Positions 1 to 7,914 of a DNA stretch of 44,867 nt are shown in pieces. The notes beneath the pieces are model-generated. The model had not been told where the DNA came from, ran no database searches, and worked only from the letters and a program-made list of their open reading frames with translations. Within the stretch, counting starts at the first letter, position 1. Each line of letters opens with the position of its first letter. Both the position numbers and the translations under genes were made by a program. The stretch is taken from assembly GCA_017853375.1 (NCBI GenBank), contig JAFMJP010000002.1, positions 1-44,867 of the forward strand, given 5' to 3'. Source of the stretch: Actinomycetota bacterium. Its GTDB lineage: Bacteria > Actinomycetota > Acidimicrobiia > Acidimicrobiales > Ilumatobacteraceae.

Positions 1-359
1 ATGTGATGTGCCTCGTCGGCGGGAGTGAGCACTTCACTCTCGTCGATGAAGTCCACGCCGAGCGCCTCCAGCACCTGGGCTTCGACGAAGTGCCCGATGC
101 GAGCCTTTGCCATCACCGGGATGGACACTGCTGCTTTGATGCCTTCGATCATCTCCGGGTCACTCATGCGAGCAACGCCGCCGTCGCGACGAATGTCGGC
201 GGGCACACGCTCCAATGCCATGACGGCCACCGCACCGGCGTCTTCTGCAATCTTTGCCTGGGCAGGCGTGACCACGTCCATGATGACGCCGCCCTTGAGC
301 ATTTCTGCCAAACCGCGCTGGACGCGCATGGATCCCGTGGTGTGCTCGTGTGTGGCCAT
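1..359 (-). CDS. pdxS: PdxS, PLP synthase lyase subunit (3' part outside window)
   Basis: This is the synthase subunit of the PdxS-PdxT complex, which makes pyridoxal 5'-phosphate from ribose 5-phosphate, glyceraldehyde 3-phosphate and ammonia. It is missing from the ORF track because it runs off the left edge; I translated it by hand. The 119 visible residues start [10 protein letters not shown] and contain GGVIMDVV (Asp of the active site), [13 protein letters not shown] and [10 protein letters not shown], whose lysine is the family's Schiff-base residue, then [11 protein letters not shown]. About 60% of the protein is missing. The ATG at 359 is preceded by a GAAGGA-type ribosome-binding site. 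The gene lies 54 bases after the DUF3048 lipoprotein gene on the same strand. A pdxT partner would be expected further left. Identification is very secure. Confidence 0.96.
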   Translation of the reverse strand, partial: MATHEHTTGSMRVQRGLAEMLKGGVIMDVVTPAQAKIAEDAGAVAVMALERVPADIRRDGGVARMSDPEMIEGIKAAVSIPVMAKARIGHFVEAQVLEALGVDFIDESEVLTPADEAHH

Positions 360-413
360 GGTGTCCTTCAGCGTACCGAAGGGCGCCTCAACGGCTGAAG
401 CGCAGGGCGAACG

Positions 414-1490
414 TCACGGATACTTCACCGCTGCGACATCGTCACCTGCGAGATAGGACACGCCTTTGCCGATGCGGCTCAGTTCCACCCACGTATTCCC
501 GGGTGTCAACTTGATCTCGTTGCCGGCGGTGTCCTTCAAACGGAATGGCTCTCCCGGGTTGGAGCGCTCCCAGGTGCCTTGGAACAACTTGCCGGCGGTG
601 AACACCCAAGCCTCCCCCGAGCCAATGGTCTTGGCAACGGGGCTGTAACTGCTCTTGCCGTACAACACGTACAACACCACCACGTTGGCGGCGTTGATTC
701 GTACGTCGTCGACATCGACGTGGGGCTTGTCGTCCTGCGAACGCAGGAAACGACTGAACTCCGCGTTCCACTCCCACAACACGCGAACACCGTCCATGGA
801 CAACTTGATTCCGGCCGCCTCACGAGCAGTTGCAGGGATTGCCTCGTCGGCACTCCGATACGCAAACTGTGCCTGTGGCGGGGTTGCACCCTCCGGTGCC
901 AAGGTCCACAACTTGGAGGTATCGGCGATCAAGTTGTGCGGTGCGGATCGCGAGCTCTCGCGGCGATACCCACCGGCATCGTTGGCCGCCGAGTGACTCA
1001 AGTCCACCATGGTGGAGGCACGAATCAACTTGGTGACTTCAGCGTTACCACCGCTCCATGCAAAGAGTGGTGCGTTCAGCGATTCCAAAAGATCGACGTC
1101 CTGCTTGCGACCGCTGCGAATCGGACCCACCGGATCGCTGTCGGTGGTGTGGAACACTGCCGCAAATCGGGTGAGCATCTCGACGTTCTCTTCGAACACG
1201 ATGTCTGCTTGGTTGAGTCCCCACTGGGGCCGCGCCTTTGGATGGTTGTCGATCTTGACCACCAAGGCAGGGCGTGTGATCGGCGTGTCCACCGCAAGAC
1301 CCGTCAACGGGGCCACGATCGGCGGAATGGTGGTGGTCGTGGTGGTCGTCTCCACCACCGTGGGAGTGGTAGCCGTGTCCTGAGAGGCGGTATCGGCATC
1401 CGAGCTACCCGAACCGCCAGAACATGCAGTAACCATCAGCAAGGCGGCCAGACCGCCAACCAGTAGAACGCGACGCGAAGTGCTCAACAC
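414..1490 (-). CDS. DUF3048 (YerB-like) lipoprotein
   Basis: This is a 358-residue secreted lipoprotein of the DUF3048/YerB family; its molecular role is not established. The N-terminus is a lipoprotein signal: a basic start, a hydrophobic stretch, then the lipobox VTAC with Cys23. A Ser/Asp/Thr-rich tether follows (TTTTTTIPP). The conserved family region begins near PALVVKIDNHPKARPQ and includes NQADIVFEENVE and DPVGPIRSGR. The start is GTG at 1490, with an AAAGGAG site seven bases upstream. It begins 15 bases after the htpX stop, so it is probably co-transcribed with lemA and htpX. The protein should sit on the outer face of the membrane. Confidence 0.88.
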   Translation of the reverse strand: MLSTSRRVLLVGGLAALLMVTACSGGSGSSDADTASQDTATTPTVVETTTTTTTIPPIVAPLTGLAVDTPITRPALVVKIDNHPKARPQWGLNQADIVFEENVEMLTRFAAVFHTTDSDPVGPIRSGRKQDVDLLESLNAPLFAWSGGNAEVTKLIRASTMVDLSHSAANDAGGYRRESSRSAPHNLIADTSKLWTLAPEGATPPQAQFAYRSADEAIPATAREAAGIKLSMDGVRVLWEWNAEFSRFLRSQDDKPHVDVDDVRINAANVVVLYVLYGKSSYSPVAKTIGSGEAWVFTAGKLFQGTWERSNPGEPFRLKDTAGNEIKLTPGNTWVELSRIGKGVSYLAGDDVAAVKYP

Positions 1491-1505
1491 GGAGTGCTCC
1501 TTTGC

Positions 1506-2411
1506 TTAGATCTCGCGCAAGAGCGCGATGCGCTCGGCGAGTGGGGGGTGGGTATTGAAGAGTTTATGGAAAAACCCCAACCGACCCGTGTCATTCACCC
1601 CCGACAAAGGCTGCTCAATCCACATATGGGCCGTAGCCATCGATGCGGAATGTGTCACTGTGCTGTCGGCCTGCAGCTTTTCGAGGGCCGAAATGAGGCC
1701 CGGCGGATACCGGGTGAGTTGCACCGCCGACACGTCCGCCAAGGTTTCTCGACGACGGCTCACCGCTGCCTGCATGGCTCGCGCCAGGAGCGGCGCAACG
1801 ATCAGCAGCACGATGCCGATCAGCGCGAACGGATTGCTGCGATTGTCACGGTCGCCTGCACGCGCGACTCGCCCACCGTTCCACCACATCATGCGGATGG
1901 TCAAGTCGGTGAGGATTGCCACCGATCCGACCAACGTGACAGCCAGTGTCATCACCAAGATGTCGTAATTCTTGATGTGGGAAAGTTCGTGCGCAACCAC
2001 TCCTTCAAGCTCGACACGATTCATCTTTTCCAACAACCCGGTCGTCACTGCAATGGCAGCGTTCTTTGGATTTCTTCCGGTGGCAAATGCGTTCGGGGCC
2101 GGATCGTGAATCACATAGACGCGCGGCTTGGGCACGCCACCGGCGATACACAGCCCTTCCACCAAGTTGTGCAGCCGCTTGTACGCAACCGGATCAGCCG
2201 GCACGGCACGACTCATGCGCAGGGCGATGGCATCGGACTTCCAGTACGACACGAACGCCATCGTGCCGGAGAACACCAGCGCCACGATGGTTCCCACGGT
2301 CCCGTTGCCCACCAGCACTCCCACTGCCATTCCCACCAGCACGAGCACCAGCACGAAACCGAACATCAGCGCCACCGAGCGACGCTTGTTGGCGGCGATG
2401 AGGTCGTTCAG
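1506..2411 (-). CDS. htpX: HtpX-type membrane zinc metalloprotease, possible CTG start
   Basis: This is an M48 family integral-membrane protease implicated in membrane protein quality control. It has two N-terminal membrane helices (about residues 13-33 and 38-56), the zinc site HELSH (His141, Glu142, His145) and the third ligand Glu222 in RRETLADVSAV. Another hydrophobic segment lies near 195-212. The family's N-terminal IAANKRR motif is encoded, but no ATG, GTG or TTG precedes it. The nearest plausible initiator is CTG at 2411, which overlaps the lemA stop as CTGA and follows GGTGA. The first conventional start would be GTG at 2375, which removes the conserved motif. The 450-residue ORF in the track extends over lemA in another frame and is not real. 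Function is secure; the start is uncertain. Confidence 0.9.
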   Translation of the reverse strand: MNDLIAANKRRSVALMFGFVLVLVLVGMAVGVLVGNGTVGTIVALVFSGTMAFVSYWKSDAIALRMSRAVPADPVAYKRLHNLVEGLCIAGGVPKPRVYVIHDPAPNAFATGRNPKNAAIAVTTGLLEKMNRVELEGVVAHELSHIKNYDILVMTLAVTLVGSVAILTDLTIRMMWWNGGRVARAGDRDNRSNPFALIGIVLLIVAPLLARAMQAAVSRRRETLADVSAVQLTRYPPGLISALEKLQADSTVTHSASMATAHMWIEQPLSGVNDTGRLGFFHKLFNTHPPLAERIALLREI

Positions 2412-2962
2412 AACTTCACCGAAGGCGGCGTGGCCGCAGCCGCCTCTGCCTCGAAGTACTCGCGATCGGAGAAATTGAACCCTTTGGCGAAGATGACTCC
2501 CGGGAACGATTGCGTGGTGTTGTTGTAGCGCTCGACGGCATCGTTGTAGAACTGCCGGGCATATGCAACTCGACTCTCGGTGTTCTGCAGCTCTTCTTGC
2601 AGGGACAGGAAGTTGGTGTTGGCCTTGAGGTCGGGATACGCCTCGGACAGCGCGAACAACTGCCGAAGGGCGCCGGTCAGGCCGATGTCTGCCGCACCTT
2701 GGGCAACCGGAGTGGGGGCAGCCGACATTGCCTTGGACCGAGCGTCGATGACCGCCTCGAGTGCACTCTTTTCGAACGTTGCATATCCCTTGACCGTCTC
2801 CACCAGGTTGGGAATGAGGTCCAAACGACGCTTCAGCTGCACGTCGATTTGCGACCACGCATTGTCGACTTCATTTCGGCGACTGACCAAACGGTTGTAC
2901 GAGAAAATCACCCACACCGCGAACAATGCCACCACGATGAGCACGATCCAGGAAGCGTTCAT
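2408..2962 (-). CDS. lemA: LemA family membrane protein
   Basis: This LemA family protein has 184 residues, the usual family length. It begins MNASWIVLIVVALFAVWVIF, a single N-terminal membrane helix, followed by the conserved YNRLVSRRNEVDNAWSQIDVQLKRR segment. The rest is helical, including RLDLIPNLVETVKGYATFE and YNDAVERYN. The biochemical role is unknown in general; LemA often accompanies HtpX or TPM-domain proteins, and here it directly precedes and overlaps htpX. ATG at 2962 is chosen because it begins the membrane helix. The upstream extension in the 277-residue ORF overlaps pimA and lacks LemA similarity. Confidence 0.93.
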   Translation of the reverse strand: MNASWIVLIVVALFAVWVIFSYNRLVSRRNEVDNAWSQIDVQLKRRLDLIPNLVETVKGYATFEKSALEAVIDARSKAMSAAPTPVAQGAADIGLTGALRQLFALSEAYPDLKANTNFLSLQEELQNTESRVAYARQFYNDAVERYNNTTQSFPGVIFAKGFNFSDREYFEAEAAAATPPSVKF

Positions 2963-2972
2963 ATCCACGAGG

Positions 2973-4283
2973 TTACCGTTCGCGCGGAGGGTCTTCGGGG
3001 GCATTCCATTCGCCCACCACACGCTCGCGTATGTTCGCGGTTCGATCTCGCAATGTTGCCATGGTGTCCGACATGGTCTCTGCCACGCTCTCTCGCACCG
3101 CCTGTGACAACTTGATGAGACGCGGACGACGAAGCAGCCGATCTTCGAAGTAGCGCACTGCCGCACTGGGTTGAACGACGATTCGTGCCTCGGCTTCCGC
3201 CGTGAGAACGTCACGGTAGATCTCCAAGTAACGGTGCGCAAGTTTGCGCATCGACAACTCTTCTGCGCGCACGTTGCCGGCCGTGATCAAGCGCGATCGC
3301 AACGACGCATCGGTGCCCACTTCGCGCAGAGCCTGTGCGAGCGCTGCCGCATCGCCCGCCGGCACCAGCACGCCATTGTGATCGTTCTGCACGACGATGT
3401 CGTAACCGTCGATGTTGCTCGCCACCACTGGAGTTTGGGCAGCCATGGCCTCGAGCAGCACCAGCCCAAACGACTCGCCGTGCAATGACGGCGCGCAGAA
3501 CGTCGTGCACCGCGCAAGTCGCTCGATCTTCTCGGTTTCCGAAACCCGTCCGAGCCACTCGATTCGCGCAGCAACGTTCGGATCACGGCCGTACCGTTTC
3601 CTTACTTCTGCAATGTGCGGTCCATCGGAGCACACCCACAGGCGAAAGTCGTCGGGCAGCAACAAGAAGGCATCCAGCAGAACTTCCAAACCTTTTCGTG
3701 GCTCGTGTCGACCACAGAACAAGACCGTTGGATGCACCTCGCGCTGGAGCTGTGGGCGACGGTACGTGTCGATGTCGATGCCGTTGTACAACACTTCGAA
3801 GGACCCTCCGATATGTCGAGCAGCCATGTCACGTGCAGCAGCCGACACGGCAACTCGATGGTCAAGGTGCGTGCCGAGCCACTCCAAGCCCTTGCGAACA
3901 CGGCGGTACCACGCAATGTCACCCGAAGCATGGAACGTGCCCACCATCGGCGCCAAGCGCAACATCAGTGCCGTGACGGTGGGGCCGGGCGCCATGGGTT
4001 CGTGCAGATGGAGGATGTCGAAGGCTTCGTCGTTCAATGCGCGCAGCGTTCGCAGGGCGGCGGATGGGTCCGGCGCAAGCGGCACCGTGGAGCCGTTTGC
4101 TGCCGTCGGCAAACTATTGCCGAGTGGCGTGACGAATGGTTCTGGGGGCGGTCCGTCACAGGGTCCGAGCACACGCACCTCGTGACCCATGCGACGCAGT
4201 TCGCGCGCCAAGCCGAGCACCTGATGTTGCACTCCACCGGGGATGGTCAAGCTGTACGGGCTCACCATGGCGATGCGCAACAT
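2973..4283 (-). CDS. pimA: PimA-like GT4 mannosyltransferase
   Basis: This is probably the enzyme that transfers mannose from GDP-mannose to phosphatidylinositol at the cytoplasmic face of the membrane, the first step of PI-mannoside synthesis. It is a GT-B fold, GT4 family protein. The start MLRIAMVSPYSLTIPGGVQ matches the PimA N-terminus. HEPRKGLEVLLDA matches the PimA RK phosphate-binding region, and GESFGLVLLEAMA contains the EX7E motif. From ATG 4283 it has 436 residues, about 60 more than mycobacterial PimA, because of a charged C-terminal tail (RDRTANIRERVV). No good ribosome-binding site precedes 4283. GTG at 4319, with TACCGT 8-13 bases upstream, is an alternative leaderless start adding 12 residues. 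pgsA and an acyltransferase nearby support the assignment. Confidence 0.85.
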   Translation of the reverse strand: MLRIAMVSPYSLTIPGGVQHQVLGLARELRRMGHEVRVLGPCDGPPPEPFVTPLGNSLPTAANGSTVPLAPDPSAALRTLRALNDEAFDILHLHEPMAPGPTVTALMLRLAPMVGTFHASGDIAWYRRVRKGLEWLGTHLDHRVAVSAAARDMAARHIGGSFEVLYNGIDIDTYRRPQLQREVHPTVLFCGRHEPRKGLEVLLDAFLLLPDDFRLWVCSDGPHIAEVRKRYGRDPNVAARIEWLGRVSETEKIERLARCTTFCAPSLHGESFGLVLLEAMAAQTPVVASNIDGYDIVVQNDHNGVLVPAGDAAALAQALREVGTDASLRSRLITAGNVRAEELSMRKLAHRYLEIYRDVLTAEAEARIVVQPSAAVRYFEDRLLRRPRLIKLSQAVRESVAETMSDTMATLRDRTANIRERVVGEWNAPEDPPRER

Positions 4284-4364
4284 GTCGTCGCGGCGGTGCG
4301 CCGATGACCCAGCGTTCACCCCCATCACGGTACGGTGGGCAACGCGGGCTTGCACCGCATCACC

Positions 4365-5291
4365 ATGACCACTTCATCACCGCAGTTTCCCGCAATATCC
4401 CTCGTCGCATCGCCGACACGCCGAGCAAGCGTGTTGCAGCTCGCACGCGAAGCACAAGACCGTGGATTCACGCACGTGGCTTGCCCCAGTCTTGGTGCAG
4501 CAATGCCACTGTGCACCTCGTTGGCGCACGCCACCACGACACTGAAATTCTTCACCTCCATCCAACCGATTTATCTTGCGCATCCGGTAGAAGCCGGCAA
4601 CGCAGCCGCCCACATTCACGAGATCACCGGCGGACGATTCGCATTCGGCATCGGTGTGAGCCACGGCCCCGTGGTGCAGCGTCTCGGCGTCGCCACCGGC
4701 AAACCGTTGAGCGACATTCGCGAATACGTGACCGCGATGCGCACCAACGAAAGGTTCGGTGGTGTGCTTCCACCGATATACCTCGCCACGTTGCGCGACA
4801 AGATGCTGGATCTCGCCGTGGAAATTGCAGATGGGGCACTCTGGGCGAACGCTTCACTTCGAGCCGTGCCGTCACAAGTGCAACGGATTCCGAAGGAGAA
4901 GCGGTCCACATTCTTCATGGCCAACATGATTCCCACCGTGATTTCCGACGATGTCGAGGCGGCCAGAGCGGTGAACCGTCGCACGCTCGTGATGTATGCG
5001 ACGCTTCCCAACTACCGCAACTATTGGCGTGCGGCGGGCCACGATGCACAGGTCGATGAGTTCGAGCGCGTACTCGCCGGTGTATCGCGCGACGGACTCG
5101 GTGATGCACTCACTGCGGTGATGCGCGACGAATGGCTGGACGACTGCACGATTTCCGGTCCTCCCGGGTTGGTGCGCGAACGTTTTGCTGCATGGACGGC
5201 AACGGGTGTGATGCCCGTCGCCGTCATGTCGGCAGTCGACGGAGGCCAAGCCAAGGGTGTGGCGAATCTCTTTGCGGCGTACGCCCGATAG
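4365..5291 (+). CDS. Luciferase-like (LLM) F420-dependent oxidoreductase
   Basis: This 308-residue TIM-barrel flavin or F420 oxidoreductase belongs to the bacterial luciferase-like family; the substrate is unknown. Typical family segments are AREAQDRGFTHVACPS, LKFFTSIQPIYLAHPVE, ITGGRFAFGIGVSHGP and GPPGLVRERFAAW. F420 as cofactor is inferred from the sub-family look and from npdG elsewhere in the window. ATG at 4365 (MTTSSPQFPAISLV) fits the family start better than the upstream ATG at 4335. It lies on the opposite strand between the PI-mannoside acyltransferase and pimA, breaking an otherwise conserved block. It converges on the acyltransferase gene, with 14 bases between the stops. Confidence 0.87.
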   Translation: MTTSSPQFPAISLVASPTRRASVLQLAREAQDRGFTHVACPSLGAAMPLCTSLAHATTTLKFFTSIQPIYLAHPVEAGNAAAHIHEITGGRFAFGIGVSHGPVVQRLGVATGKPLSDIREYVTAMRTNERFGGVLPPIYLATLRDKMLDLAVEIADGALWANASLRAVPSQVQRIPKEKRSTFFMANMIPTVISDDVEAARAVNRRTLVMYATLPNYRNYWRAAGHDAQVDEFERVLAGVSRDGLGDALTAVMRDEWLDDCTISGPPGLVRERFAAWTATGVMPVAVMSAVDGGQAKGVANLFAAYAR

Positions 5292-5305
5292 CCCGGACGT
5301 ACGAA

Positions 5306-6199
5306 CTACTTCGTGTAACCGGGGTCGCTCGGCCAATTCGGTGAGAACAAGTGCCACTGTTCTGGCGCACGCCGAATGAGCGCCTCCAACTCCAGCGCCA
5401 ACGATTGCGTGAGTCGCTGCACGTCGTCACGCAATCGCCCGCGTGTCGGCAACGTCAGTGGCGGGCGCACCACGGTGTGGTGCCCATCCACGCGTCGAGT
5501 GAAGTAGACGGAGGTGGGCAACAACATCGCGCCGGTCCGCAAGGCAAAGAATGCCGGACCTGCCGGGACCGTGGTTCGTTCGCCGAAGAATTCCACCTCC
5601 ACCCCGTTGCGCTGAATGTCACGATCCGACATCAAGCACACCACGTGGTTGGCCCGTAGCGCCTCTTGCACCGCAATTCCCGCACGGTCGTCGAGTGGAA
5701 TCACGTTGATGCCTTGCGAGCGACGCACCTGAAGGAACGTTTCGTAGGCCTCGCGAGATTCCAGAACTTCCACCACCGCACTCACACCAAGACCTCGTTG
5801 CGCCAGCCAGCGACCCGCCCATTCCCACCCACCAACGTGCGGGAGTGCGACGATGACCCCTTTCCCGGCAGCAAGTCCTTGCTCGATGTAGGAATAGCCC
5901 TCGACGGTGAAGCCGGCATCGACCTCACGAGCCGACAACGTGGGGAGCCGAAACGTCTCCAGGTAGTAACGCAAGTAACTCTGGAATGCGTCGTTCACAC
6001 GCCTCTGCATCTGCAATGGGTTGAGTTCCGGCGAGATTCGCCGCTGGTGCCGCTCCACCATTTTGCGCTCTCGGCGCATGGCGAGCGCCCCGACCCCGCC
6101 CAACGACAATGCCGCGGCATGCGAGACCACGGCGGGCGTTACCGCGCTCAACGCATTGGCGAGGCGAAACGCAAGTCCGGGATTGCGGTTGTCAGGCAT
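5306..6199 (-). CDS. PI-mannoside acyltransferase (PatA-like, LpxL/HtrB family)
   Basis: This 297-residue membrane-associated acyltransferase of the LpxL/HtrB family, in PI-mannoside context, is probably the enzyme that acylates PIM1/PIM2 (PatA, Rv2611c type). The catalytic HX4E motif is visible as HVGGWE (His121, Glu126), followed by VVCLMSDRDIQRNGVEVEFFGE and the RTTVPAGPAFFALRTGA substrate-pocket region. ATG at 6199 overlaps the pgsA stop by eight bases (ATGCCTGA), indicating coupling; the longer 317-residue ORF start lies inside pgsA. It is the last gene of the run that begins at npdG. The exact acyl acceptor is inferred from neighbours, not from sequence alone. Confidence 0.86.
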   Translation of the reverse strand: MPDNRNPGLAFRLANALSAVTPAVVSHAAALSLGGVGALAMRRERKMVERHQRRISPELNPLQMQRRVNDAFQSYLRYYLETFRLPTLSAREVDAGFTVEGYSYIEQGLAAGKGVIVALPHVGGWEWAGRWLAQRGLGVSAVVEVLESREAYETFLQVRRSQGINVIPLDDRAGIAVQEALRANHVVCLMSDRDIQRNGVEVEFFGERTTVPAGPAFFALRTGAMLLPTSVYFTRRVDGHHTVVRPPLTLPTRGRLRDDVQRLTQSLALELEALIRRAPEQWHLFSPNWPSDPGYTK

Positions 6200-6881
6200 C
6201 GCGGCGACGCGACGAGATTCGCGAACGACGATCGGCAAACGCGGCACGGCGCGACGCACGACGCGAACGTCGGGTCTCCATACGCTCGGCGACCACGGGA
6301 GCGACTGCTGCCTGTCGCCAAATCTTGATGAATCGTTGCACTGCGGTGATCGACACCAGTACCAACATGGCCCACATCACCCAGTACAAGCCCGAGTCGA
6401 ACAGCAAGCCCACGCAGAGAACGACGATTCGTTCCGCTCTCTCCATGAGACCGCCCTTGGCTTGCAATCCGAGCGACTCTGCCTTGGCGCGTTGGTACGA
6501 AATGAGCGACGACACCGCCATCACGGCGAAGGGCAAGACCGCCGCGGTCCCACCACGGGTGGAACCCAGGTACCACGCAACGCCACCCAACATGAAGGAG
6601 TCCGCGATTCTGTCGATGGTGGAATCGAAGAACGCGCCTCGTTGGCTGGAAACATTGGATGCCTTTGCCAAGGCGCCATCGAGCATGTCTGGCAACGCTG
6701 CAGCAATGACCAGCAGCAATCCCACACGCAGGTACCCGGCTCCAATCGCGACTGCTGCGGCAATTGATATGAGCAGCCCCACCACAGTGAGATGATCGGG
6801 GGTGATCTTCGTGCGGGTCAACGTGACGCCGACTGGACGCACGTACTTGTCGACGTGGACGCGAAATCTGCCGTCGAACAC
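6192..6881 (-). CDS. pgsA: CDP-alcohol phosphatidyltransferase, probable PI-phosphate synthase
   Basis: This 229-residue integral-membrane enzyme joins CDP-diacylglycerol to an alcohol; from context the alcohol is probably inositol 1-phosphate (PgsA1 type). The family signature spans DMLDGALAK to FFDSTIDR with exact spacing D-x2-DG-x2-A[K]-x8-G-x3-D-x3-D. The usual Arg after Ala is Lys here. Hydrophobic segments lie around VVGLLISIAAAVAIGAGYL, VGLLLVIAAALP and GLYWVMWAMLVLVSI. The C-terminus is very basic (RRSRRASRRAAF). The start is GTG at 6881, nine bases after the previous stop. The acyltransferase and pimA downstream would use its product. Phosphatidylglycerol-phosphate synthase is the main alternative. 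Confidence 0.85.
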   Translation of the reverse strand: MFDGRFRVHVDKYVRPVGVTLTRTKITPDHLTVVGLLISIAAAVAIGAGYLRVGLLLVIAAALPDMLDGALAKASNVSSQRGAFFDSTIDRIADSFMLGGVAWYLGSTRGGTAAVLPFAVMAVSSLISYQRAKAESLGLQAKGGLMERAERIVVLCVGLLFDSGLYWVMWAMLVLVSITAVQRFIKIWRQAAVAPVVAERMETRRSRRASRRAAFADRRSRISSRRRDA

Positions 6882-6890
6882 GTCTCAACC

Positions 6891-7394
6891 CTACTTGTTG
6901 CGATCCGGATTGTCTTCGACGAGACGTTCCACGATGCGACCGTCGACGGCGTCGACGAGAACGAGTCCGCGTTGCAATGGCGGCTCTTCGCTGCTGTAGC
7001 AAAACACTCGCCACGTTGGACGGCTACGTACGCCACGCCACACCTGTTGAGCCGACGCATGACCCACTGCGAATCCGACTGCCTGCGTCGCACGAACCAG
7101 TGCGTCTCTCTCGTCGACCTTCATTCGCCAGGATGCCGACAAACCGTAGACGGCAAACACCGCCAACAACGCCGCTGCATACAGGAACCCGTCATTCACC
7201 AATGCGCTGTCGCTCCCGCGAGTCGCGAGCCATGCAACTCCGCACAGACCGGCAATCACCAGGTACATCACCGCCGGGATTCGTCGCCGACTGTTGTCCG
7301 GAAACTGATACGGCCCGACGAATCCCGTGATATCGAGGTCGTCGGGCAACGTGTCGCGGATCTCGTTTGGATTCTTGGAATCTTCGCTCATCAT
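6891..7394 (-). CDS. Unrecognised two-TM membrane protein
   Basis: I do not recognise this family. It has about 166 residues. An acidic N-terminal tail contains GPYQFPDNSRRRIP. Two membrane helices follow (about 39-57, AVMYLVIAGLCGVAWLA, and 68-87, GFLYAAALLAVFAVYGLSA), then a roughly 75-residue soluble tail with RATQAVGFAVGHASAQQVW and the end VEDNPDRNK. Two ATGs are adjacent (7394, 7391). The AAAGGAAG site is better spaced for 7391. The start overlaps the HIT gene stop (ATGATGA). It is embedded between the HIT hydrolase and pgsA genes, so a role in inositol-lipid metabolism is possible but unproven. Confidence 0.8.
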   Translation of the reverse strand: MMSEDSKNPNEIRDTLPDDLDITGFVGPYQFPDNSRRRIPAVMYLVIAGLCGVAWLATRGSDSALVNDGFLYAAALLAVFAVYGLSASWRMKVDERDALVRATQAVGFAVGHASAQQVWRGVRSRPTWRVFCYSSEEPPLQRGLVLVDAVDGRIVERLVEDNPDRNK

Positions 7395-7906
7395 CTTCCT
7401 TTCGGCCAGGCTGCTCGCAAGCGGTCGGCCGTGCTGGCGAGCGTTTCGGACAACACCTTGGTATTGGCAATCGTCACCGTGAAGTTGGTGTCCCCCACCC
7501 ATCGCGGCACCAGATGTACGTGCAGATGCTGCGACACGCTCCCACCGGCGGGTGTTCCGAGGTTGAGGCCGACGTTCAAACCCGAAGGCGCGTAGGCCGA
7601 CTTGAGCGCAACGGTGGCGTCCCGAACCGCGGACCACAATTCGTTTCGTTCCGCGTCGGTGAGATCCTCGAGATTCGCCACTTGTCGGTACGGCAGCACC
7701 AAACAGTGTCCGTTCGTGTACGGATATGCGTTCAGGATGACGAAGCACAATGGACCGCGATGCAAGATGTGCGTCTCGACGTCGGGAAGACCGCTGTTCA
7801 AGATTCGTACGAAGACCGACTCCGAATCACCCGGCACGTTGCCGCCCTCCGGTCCGAAGCCCGACACGTACTCCGACCTCCAGCCGGCCCACAAACGTTC
7901 GAGCAT
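7391..7906 (-). CDS. HIT family hydrolase (Ap4A phosphorylase type)
   Basis: This 171-residue histidine-triad protein carries the HxHxHxx motif as QHLHVHLVPRW. Upstream blocks NAYPYTNGHCLVLPYRQVANLEDL and SGLNVGLNLGTPAGGSV are typical of the actinobacterial group. That group includes the M. tuberculosis Ap4A phosphorylase Rv2613c, which also lies next to thrS and pgsA. The likely role is clearance of diadenosine polyphosphates, which aminoacyl-tRNA synthetases can generate; this fits its place directly after thrS (eight-base gap). ATG at 7906 is the start. Fold and family are secure; the exact nucleotide substrate is inferred from synteny. Confidence 0.9.
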   Translation of the reverse strand: MLERLWAGWRSEYVSGFGPEGGNVPGDSESVFVRILNSGLPDVETHILHRGPLCFVILNAYPYTNGHCLVLPYRQVANLEDLTDAERNELWSAVRDATVALKSAYAPSGLNVGLNLGTPAGGSVSQHLHVHLVPRWVGDTNFTVTIANTKVLSETLASTADRLRAAWPKGR

Positions 7907-7914
7907 GACCCGTG

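Noticed and set aside
579-1466. 295-residue plus-strand ORF opposite the DUF3048 gene
   Set aside because: Shadow frame produced by GC-rich codon bias; the minus-strand frame has a lipoprotein signal and a known family.
5301-5314. Terminator hairpin ACGAA-CTAC-TTCGT between the LLM and acyltransferase genes
   Set aside because: Only five pairs, AT-rich for the region and overlapping the acyltransferase stop; too weak to annotate.
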